A stretch of DNA of 64,000 nt from Glossina fuscipes (Eukaryota > Arthropoda > Insecta > Diptera > Glossinidae), in NCBI RefSeq assembly GCF_014805625.2, contig NW_023998608.1, positions 81,743 to 145,742 on the forward strand, read 5' to 3'. This document shows, piece by piece, positions 56,221 through 64,000 of this stretch. How positions within the stretch are numbered: the first letter of the stretch is position 1; every line of letters begins with the position of its first letter. The notes under the pieces are model-generated. The model searched no databases and was not told the DNA's origin. It saw nothing but the letters and a program-made list of their open reading frames with translations. The position numbers were made by a program, and so were the translations under genes.

Positions 56221-56930
56221 TTTCCTACTGCTTACTTTTGACTATTGTTTATAGGTAGGTAATGTAGATTATTGCTTGCAGTTACAGTTGTGCTAAACTA
56301 GGTTATTATAATTAGGGAAGAATTATGTAATATGTACAGCTTGAGTAAATTAAACTAAATAGCAATAAGTAAAATAAAATGAAATAGATCAAAGCAATAA
56401 TGCTACAACTGGCCGTAAGTTATTTAGCTGACAAGGGACCACGCAATCAAATGACTCAGCGTTTATTACATCAAACTTAGGAACTTCCTTGATGGCATTA
56501 CGCTCTGAAGAGATTGATTAATCATTATCTTTTATGTACAGTTTCCGCAATTTCCGTCTCAGTGTCATTTTAGTCTTGTCACACTTCAGAGTCTCCTGTC
56601 TGGTGTACCAAGCATTTACGGATTGTCCGTAATAAAAAAGTATGCCATTTAAAAATTTTGGGGTGGTTTGATTAGAGATTATATATTATACTCTAGCGCT
56701 AGACGAAGTTATAACTTCCTGAAAGCAGCTTGTCATCGTTGAAGCAACCATGACTAAATGAAACGTAAAAGGATTTTCTTCAATTATGGGCTTTGGAAAT
56801 TTTGAGTCGTCCTATGCGTCTGTAACAACTGATCTTTTTGTAGATGTTTTTACGGAAAATATTCTAATGTTCAAATATTTCGTTTGATATTTTCCGTTAT
56901 TCGATAAGCTCTTTTGATATTATTATAAGT
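56221..56930. other. Decayed middle of the family B LINE
   Basis: No block can be read confidently; the endonuclease-RT linker should lie here but is degraded or replaced. Confidence 0.35.
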
Positions 56931-58022
56931 ATGTCATTCTCAGAAGATGAAATGTTTATACCATTGTCAAGGTTGAATCCTTGTAATTACCCTGATCCTG
57001 ACGACGTTTCGTGTTCCTATGTCCAGAATTTTGCTGATTTACTATGTTCTTCCCTTGCACATAGTTTTAATGTTTGTTTGAAAAAAGGTTACTTTCCAAG
57101 TGGCTTGTAAAAGTAGTTTTATTTTACCTCTTTATAAACGAGATTCTCGAAAACTTATTGAGAATTATAAACTTAAGGCACTGCCCAAACTACCTGAACA
57201 ATTGGAACCAAAAGGAGTTACTCTGGTTTTAGGCTCGATTATATCGCACTTTCAGCACGGGTTTTTAATTAAATTTACAAAGCAATTTCCGTTCATAAAC
57301 AAGCTGATGTTATCTTCACAAACTTTTCTAAAGCTTTCGACAAAGTTGATCATAAGTTGTTAGTCTATTAATGACATCGCCGTGGTTTATCGAACAGTAG
57401 GGTTGCCTAGTTCAACAGCTATTTCTCAGGCGGTATCCAAAGGGTGGTGCTCAATTCTTGCCAATCCAGAGTAATTGTCGTCACTTCTGTTGTGCATCAG
57501 AGCAGTCATCTTGACCGGCTTTTATTTATTTTATATGTGAGTAACCTTCCGGAGTGCATTCAATATTCCCGTGTTTTAATGTTTGCAGACGACGTTAAAC
57601 TGTCGATAGTTTGGTTTACTAGTTACAGATGCCATGTTGATCCCTTGGAGTCTGTTTAACGGGACTTCTTGATGTTTGCTTTGCGAAGTTTGGGATGGGA
57701 TTCTGCCCTATCTTATCCACCGTATAATAATAGATCAAAGCGAACCCTCGAAAAAAGCCACAAAATGTTAGGTCTCACCTCGCTCTTTAAGCTCATAAAA
57801 AGGGGTGCGTATTCGTCGGCTTTATTAGAATTTATTGATATTCCCATCCCCAGTAGGGTCTCAATGCATATTGTACTCTTGCTGCTATCACAATATTGTA
57901 CCAATTATAAGTTGTTCAACCCTTTTCGGTTAATGTGTAATATGTTCAACGATCATTTCCACTTACTTGAGGTGTCCGTTTTGTCCGTCATAACGCTGAA
58001 AAGCATTATATTGCAGAAATAA
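56930..58022 (+). pseudogene. CR1-like family B reverse transcriptase remnant
   Basis: Pieces: MSFSEDEMFIPLSRLNPCNY and FNVCLKKGYFPSG (about 56930-57110), SSFILPLYKRDSRKLIENYK (57109-57170), VVHQSSHLDRLLFILYVSN and LMFADDVKLS (57488-57608), where FADD keeps the catalytic aspartates. About 390 bp of palm and thumb are then missing; the sequence resumes with VWFTSYRCHVDPLESV, LMFALRSLGWDSALSYPPYN and FKLIKRGAYSSALLEFIDIP (to 58022). The gap joins DVKL directly to VWF. Confidence 0.65.
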
Positions 58023-58320
58023 CTGCTAAACATTTCTGAGTTTTGCATTAATACAGGTAAATCGAATCAAAGTGCTTCTTTGTATTTGATTTTTTCTCAT
58101 TTATTACAATCAATAATATTTAAATAAGCGCATATTCGTTCATCAATATATATCCTAGTATCTTAATTTCGGGCTTAGATGAGTTTTAGTGTACGTTATG
58201 TGTTGATGGCATATTTATATTCATTTATTGCTTCTTATTTATACCACAATTTAAGTTACTTTGTAGCTTATATTCAACTAACGACTTGTTCTGTAGCGGA
58301 ATTTAATTAAGTAAATAAAT

Positions 58321-59585
58321 TGAGGCTGTCAAAATCCGAAAAATAACAGGTGGCTCCCTTATACTTCAGCAAACAAACTAACTATTAATCGATGAATATT
58401 TCCTATTTTTGGGCGCACATTTACACTTATTACACGCAAATATTTATTGTAATTAGGAAATACATTAATAAATGAAACAAAACTAATAAAAAATTTATAG
58501 TGTTCTCCTAATCATAAAAGAGAAACACAAATATATTGTCAGAGATGATTATTAATATTACAATCAACGATATGCAATGGCTAGCTTCTTCTCCATGACA
58601 AAACGAACTTTTTTGCGTAAATTTAACTTTGGGAGATATTCATTTTAATTAAGTGCTGATATAGACATCAAACGATTATTCTTGAATATCACTTGAAAAT
58701 TTATTGTGGTATCGAAAACAAAAATTAAGGTTGGCGTTAATATATTTTTATTGATTCTTAGTTACAGCCAAATTCAAAAGTTTTTGAAGATGGTCCAAAT
58801 GTCTCCAGATCGATTCTATCGGACTTCCTTAATGGTTTTTTCACAAAATTAATCGAAGCCAATTTGGCTGATAATTTTATCCCATCCACTCATTTGACAT
58901 GATTTCTCAAGTAACAATAAGAACTACGCCTTTTGTAGCACATGGCACATTTCTATTCTTTATTTACTTTTCATACATGTTTGAAGGGTTCAGAACTTAC
59001 ATTGAACACTTAGGTACACAATTTATATAAATACAATGCTTGGGAAGCGTCAGTTTTAGCATTAGATTCAACGTATTCAAGAGTGTAAGTTTCTAAAATC
59101 ATTTACTTCTACGACCTTATAATCTGTTAAGTCGTTTCCAGAGAATTCTTCTTGTGATTCTTACCCTTCTCCTATATAATATTGTTTACACACTCTCGAT
59201 ATAAATATTCCAATTGCTATTCGTACTCTTTCATTTATTGTAAAAACTGTAACGATTCACTTGAGGTTTTACCCTTCTATAGCCGGGTTATACTCAGGAG
59301 TTCGCTGCAAGAAAGTTTGTTGTTTAAGAACACCTTTTATTTCTTTTTTAAATTCGGTTGCTTTATGTCAGGAATTTAGATTTCGGTTTACAATTATTCA
59401 GAAGGAGAATTAAATAGCGAATAGAATAGGGGCAAGGTTGAGAAAAGAAACCAGTATAGCAAGTGTGTGATGCCTGACGCTTTTTGTTTTCCCGAAACCA
59501 TACAAATTGCCGTAAACGGGTGTTCTAGATGCCGTTTTGAAGAATTACCATATGTTCAATCTGCAATGGTCGTGGGTATTGTTCA
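58321..59585. other. AT-rich intergenic DNA
   Basis: No gene or mobile-element block recognised. Confidence 0.4.
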
Positions 59586-59588
59586 ACA

Positions 59589-59870
59589 TACTGTCACGGT
59601 CTAAGCCCATTTCGGCCGGTAGAGCATATATATATTCTTTTTTTTGAATTGGGGTTTGGCTCTCGGAGCCTCCTGACAAAGAAAAACAAAAAAACGAAAA
59701 GGTCCCGTCGGTTGTCTACCGTCCGTCTGTCCACCGTAAGTCAATCTGTAACTGTCTTGCGTCTGCCCTACATATGCACCCCCCCCCCCCCCTCCCCCTT
59801 TTCCTTTCAGCTACAGCGGTGGCAGCTGTAAGGCTTAGCCACTCATCGGGGATAAGATAAAAAGGAATTA
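59589..59870 (+). repeat. LTR-like fragment (uncertain)
   Basis: Begins TGTCACGGTC, contains a run of tandem CCGTC/TCTGTC-like words and a C-run (59779-59792). It loosely resembles, in inverted orientation, the sequence starting TGTAACGGCCG at 61722 on the minus strand. Neither end is supported by a target duplication. Confidence 0.25.
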
Positions 59871-61400
59871 AATGAACTAAGATAACTTACAATACCTGAT
59901 GCAATTGATGTCGGTGTAATGTCTGCTGCGGTAGCTGCTACATCGACGGTTCCTCCTCCTTACAGTCGCTCGCTCTTATTCGCCCCTTTTCCTCCTCCTC
60001 TTTACTTTGTTATGTTGCTCCTCAGCGTAACCCAAAGCGTTCGCCCCGACGAATTTCTATCACGGATTTCACTGCCGATCACTGATAAATGTCGTTTAAA
60101 CACAATGTAGGCTGAGGTTGAATGCAGGCTTGCAATCCTTTTATAAGTTGGCAGCCTTAGAGTCGGTGATAGCTTGATGATTTTGTAAAACTACCCGATT
60201 CGTTCCTTCCAATGCTGTTGGTATTCAAACGAGGATAAGCTCACACTGCCAAGCAGCACAGGAGACGATTTCACCACAGCACATACTTTTAAGTCACTAA
60301 CAGGGGTTTAGCTACTTGCTCTCTTTCTAGGATATTCGGAATAACAAGACTTTTTGTTTTCTTTCCATTTTTTTTCCTAAAAAAATTTAACAAACACTTC
60401 ATTTACTGATTTTGAATTAGTTTCAATAGTTTTATTTAATTCAGTTACAATCCACGTTACAAATTGTGCATAAGCAAAAGGAAACCACTTCGATCTGTTT
60501 CTTTCTAGATTAACCTCCCAAGGGGTAAAAATTTTAAGAGTTTTGCAAGCACTCTTTTACTCATTACTATTATTATTATATATATAGATATATATACATA
60601 TAATCTTCGCTTTACTTCATAAAACAATACCTTTGTTGAAAGCACGAAATTGTTTTTCAGTACCTTGTAAATGTTAATGTTATTGCTTTTGCCCTTTGTC
60701 ATTTCTTTTCTTACAAATTTCCTCGATATGCATGCGGATTTTCTTTCGAATACTTCAGCTTTTCGTTATGCACCGTTTCCAACATATTAGCATATATATA
60801 TATATATATGCATATATCAAAATTAACAGTTCTTAGTCATTGATGAAATTTTTATATTTTGCTTAATGTTGAGCAAATTCTGTCCTTTTTTTTGTAGCCT
60901 TTTTTTCTTTATTGTATTAAAATATATAAGTCCCGGTATTTTATTTAATGCAATCTTCAAATATTTTGCAGATTTTAGTCTTAGGCTAAATACACATTAC
61001 TTCCTATCTCTGTGAATGCGTTCGGGTTAATTTACTAAACGGTCCTTTTACTTTGCCATTGGCTTATACTGATCCATCACAGAACTTGTCATTTCTAGAT
61101 CAAATCATAAATTTTCTTCACTTTCGTTCACGATCTGTCTTCTCTTGTCTCATTCTTTTTTTTATGTTCAAATCAAACCGTATCACTTTAATGTCCATTC
61201 AAATCTTCTTTGATGGGATTTTCTTTTCTTTAATTTAATTCTCGAATATCTAAGTATTGCCTTTTTTCCCAAAAAAACACAGACAATCAGAACAATTGAA
61301 AGGAACAACCGCACTCGTTGGCTTCCACAACTCTACTCCGTTCTATCTTGAAATTAAAAAGCAGACAAACTTCTCGTTCTTACTCAACTCACCTCTTCTT
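59871..61400. other. AT-rich DNA with pyrimidine tracts, no gene
   Basis: Contains a TA microsatellite near 60790-60810. ORFs are Phe/Ser/Leu-rich and motif-less. Confidence 0.4.
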
Positions 61401-61722
61401 CTTCCTGTTGCTCTCTCTCTATAGCGGCTTGCCGCTACTCTCACAAAAGCAAGCATAGATCCCGCAAAATCATACGATTTTGCCTATGCTTGCAAAAGCA
61501 AAAGGACAAAAAGGAGTACCGCAAAATCATACGATTTTGCCTGTAGTTGTAAACAAGGAAATCAGAGAAGAATAAAATAAACATATCCCGCAAGATCATG
61601 CGATTTATGAGCGGTACCACAAAATCGCATGATTTCGTGTAACGGCATGACGTTATTCCGCTCCTTGCGGTTGACACAGACCGACAGACACCCTACCCAA
61701 GGTTTGTTCGCGGCCGTTACAA
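61400..61722 (-). repeat. Possible LTR U3-like segment
   Basis: The minus strand starts TGTAACGGCCGCGAAC and holds four dyad repeats. A TGT start with dense dyad elements is compatible with an LTR U3 region, but no matching LTR, CA end or coding region was found. Confidence 0.25.
61449..61639. repeat. Cluster of four dyad-symmetric repeats
   Basis: GCAAAATCATACGATTTTGC (8-bp arms, 4-bp centre) occurs identically at 61464-61483 and 61521-61540. Related dyads follow at about 61589-61608 and 61618-61639. The first is nested in a 10-bp outer inverted repeat (GCAAGCATAG at 61449-61458, CTATGCTTGC at 61484-61493). They could be binding sites of a dimeric protein or hairpins. Confidence 0.7.
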
Positions 61723-64000
61723 TGCAGTCACTCCAGCTTACTCCAAGAATTTATTCTTCAAATCGAAGGGATACAAGGAAATATTCTTCAGACTAAAGGA
61801 TGATTGATAGTCTTATTGCAGGAAACAGGTAATCATCAAAGTTCTGAGGGCATTGTTTACCTTTTTGCTTGACTGTCGCTGAACAATAAAAGAGTGATCA
61901 GTGCTCGCGCGCTGCTATTATAGCTGGGCTTGCTATGCTGCTAACGCAGATCTAAGAAAGAGATAACTTGAGATAAATATCTGATTTACTGTATTAATAA
62001 ACAGAGAGCTTAATGGTGAGTGTGTCTCTCCACATTTGCATTTTTCTGTTGCCAAGTAGATTTAGAAAAATTTCGATGACGTCGGCAGCATAAACCGGTT
62101 CTTAATACCTAAACCGTTCTGTGGATGTATGTATATGTGCACACAAAGTGGGTTTATTGTGTATTGTGAAAATGTGGAGAGAGACCTCCTATAGCAATAA
62201 TCCCAGCAAGAGAGATAAGTCGCTTCCCCACAAAACCATAGCAATACTTTAAATCCTCCAAGCAATCCGAACTCTTAGAAGAGACCTCTGCATCTGGTTC
62301 GAACAAATCAGTGTATGTTTATATATATGCATTTAAGATGCTTACCTTACTGCTAATATTTTCATTACTTCTGCGATCGTTAGATTTTAGTGATTCTCTG
62401 ACCTGGCTTCCTCACTAGTTTCGCTTAATTTTACTTTACAATCATACAAGTTTACGTCGCCATTTGTTGACACACACGACATATATGCTGCAAATCTTCG
62501 AACTATAACTCCATGCCTTCAACTATCATTTTGTGTATGAATATATATTTATCTTTTTGGTTGTTGCTAACCTTTTGTGTGCAATAAAGTTTGTTTTTGT
62601 TATTTAATTTCGTTTTTTAATTTCAGCTCAGTTGTTTCCAAGTAAGCAATTTCGCTTGGAGATTATTTTATTTTTAATCTGCACCTGCATTCTTTTATAA
62701 ATGCAACTCTAAACAATCAATACTAACGCTGGCCGTAGTCTTTTTCACCTTCGTGTAATTTTACAAGTAAGGGAGAGTGCATCTAACAGCTGTTGTGTTT
62801 TCGGCATTCAACAAAAGGGATAGTAACGAACAAATTCTGAATGCTATCATATACGCGGTGCGAAGCCAACAGAAAACCGAAAATGTAACTTGGCTTTTAG
62901 ATACGTGTTACTCTCCCGTTGTTGATTTGCTGACTCAAAAAAAAAAGTGTTGGAAAGTTTTCCAAGCGTTTGTTATCACGTACAAAGTCGAAGTAAATTG
63001 TAGTTGAAATAAAGTAAAAATTTTTCTCGAGAATTGTTTCAACCACAATAAAATTAAATAAAAGAAAAAACACAAGAAAATATTGTGGCGAACAACAATA
63101 AAAAACATATTCTTTTGCCGTGAGGGTGAATTTTGCATTTATGAAGCTTAAACGAAAAAAAATTCAACTGCAATATAAAAGAAAAGTTAGGGAGATAAAT
63201 CCAGAAACAAGTGATTGCTGATAATATTTTTGCCTGACTTAGCTATCTAACACTTACCTATCTAATATTGTTGTCTATTTCGCGTAAGCATCTTTTGATA
63301 AAATCATCAATCAATTCCAGGTAAGTTAAATGTTTTTTTTTATATTCAGCGCGCCACGGGCTAAAAAATATTATACCAAATGAAGCAGGTTTTAACACTT
63401 TTATTAATACGCAAAACATTAAGCGACTGTCTACAAGTCCCCGAAAGGTAGTCAATAAACGGTTTCGTAAATGATTGGCAGGGGTCCACATGTTTGTGCA
63501 GTGAGGAAGCGATCATAGAAAACAAATATAAAAAAATTGTAAATATAATTTCGATTTCAAAGAATGGATCTCTAGTTCACATCAGTTCTAATGGTTTTAT
63601 CAATAACCATTTATTCCAGTCATTGTTTTAATTTCATTGACAATATCATCAGCAAGTTCATTGTAAACTTTTTATTGTTGGAGCTTCGATTCGATACAAA
63701 AAATTATTAACAATCAACGGTCGTTCATTTTCATTGGCAGCAAACTTTAAATGCCAACTGGAAATAATACTTGACACTTTAACTGCATTTAAATCATAAT
63801 GTGAATGAATGAATGAATGTAGTTTGGGGGTATCACAAGGGATACACACGGAACTGAAGAATTTTATTGACACTGAACAGAATTTATATTCAAAGAGCTT
63901 AATTTCGATCTAAGAGTTTCAAGATGAGAGAGTGTTTCATTGAAATTGATGAGTTATTGCCAAGAAATTATGGTTGTGTAGCCTGTATATTCGTTTGAAG
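61723..64000. other. AT-rich DNA without a supported gene
   Basis: A 13-bp inverted repeat (TCTCTCCACATTT) lies at 62025-62037 and 62169-62181. A 76-codon ORF at 62777-63007 (with WLLDTCYSPVVDLL) is not recognised. No other structure seen. Confidence 0.4.

Larger units (their letters stand above)
54870..58320 (+). mobile_element. CR1-like LINE (family B), decayed
   Basis: ORF1, endonuclease, RT and a T-rich 3' end can be followed on the plus strand from the Polinton edge to a TAAATAAATTG-type tail near 58320. Each block is homologous to family A but clearly different. The 5' UTR and the PHD-like finger are missing, as if cut by the Polinton. Internal deletions remove much of the RT palm. Confidence 0.65.

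Noticed and set aside
61449..61639. CRISPR-like array of repeats
   Set aside because: Repeats are few, palindromic, unevenly spaced and partly divergent, and the DNA is eukaryotic.
61441..61677. 78-codon ORF with a repeated QNRMILR motif
   Set aside because: The peptide repeat is a by-product of the DNA dyad repeats, not a sign of a protein.

Overview
The window looks like insect nuclear DNA, most likely from a fly. It is AT-rich and gene-poor, has two short (66 and 80 nt) GT-AG introns inside a mobile element, and is crowded with decayed retroelements of types common in Diptera (CR1-like, LOA-like, R1-like and I-like LINEs, and Ty3/gypsy pieces). I found no clear host gene, rRNA gene or CRISPR array. 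Two assembly gaps are present (23818-23917 and 36256-36655); the first has an Illumina-type adapter remnant on its right edge.

The main object is an almost complete Polinton/Maverick element at 40770-54856 (about 14.1 kb), bounded by terminal inverted repeats of about 0.96 and 1.1 kb. From left to right it carries: a zinc-finger protein-primed family B DNA polymerase (+, broken, with a 66-nt intron); a retroviral-type integrase (-, one frameshift); an unassigned gene (-, one in-frame stop); a small possibly RNase H-like gene (+, intact); the packaging ATPase (+, intact); two small virion-type genes (+, each with one frameshift); a penton-like minor capsid protein (+, intact); a pX-like basic hydrophobic protein (+, intact); a double-jelly-roll major capsid protein (+, frameshifted); an adenain-like cysteine protease (+, intact); a gene with an ATG-only first exon and one internal stop (-); and two small acidic ORFs (-). 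Both inverted repeats carry the same TATA box pointing inward, so polymerase and the acidic ORFs are probably driven by mirror-image promoters. No 6-bp target duplication is visible, and the two flanks lie in unrelated retroelements.

Left of the Polinton, 0-9 kb holds the 3' part of a CR1-like LINE, a gypsy integrase fragment and a heavily decayed LOA-like LINE. A SINE with a 13-bp target duplication lies at 9935-10108. A gypsy gag-protease remnant is at 11.9-13.4 kb and an inverted CR1-like copy at 16.1-18.7 kb. The 20-34 kb stretch holds unrecognised coding-like sequence, a candidate DNA transposon with perfect 21-bp inverted ends (21951-23473) and R1-like, I-like and CR1-like scraps. Further CR1-like copies lie at 30.4-32.8 and 35.7-37.2 kb, and an I-like LINE with an RNase H domain (minus strand) at 37.35-40.77 kb abuts the Polinton. 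Right of the Polinton, a second CR1-like family runs from 54.87 to 58.3 kb, then mostly unannotated AT-rich DNA with LTR-like pieces and a cluster of four dyad repeats at 61.45-61.64 kb.

The SINE and the I-like LINE share a 3' tail of about 80 bp ending in an ATT/AAT repeat, which points to SINE mobilisation by that LINE. In the Polinton, replication, integration and most virion genes are recognisable, but several are broken, so this copy as read cannot be autonomous.
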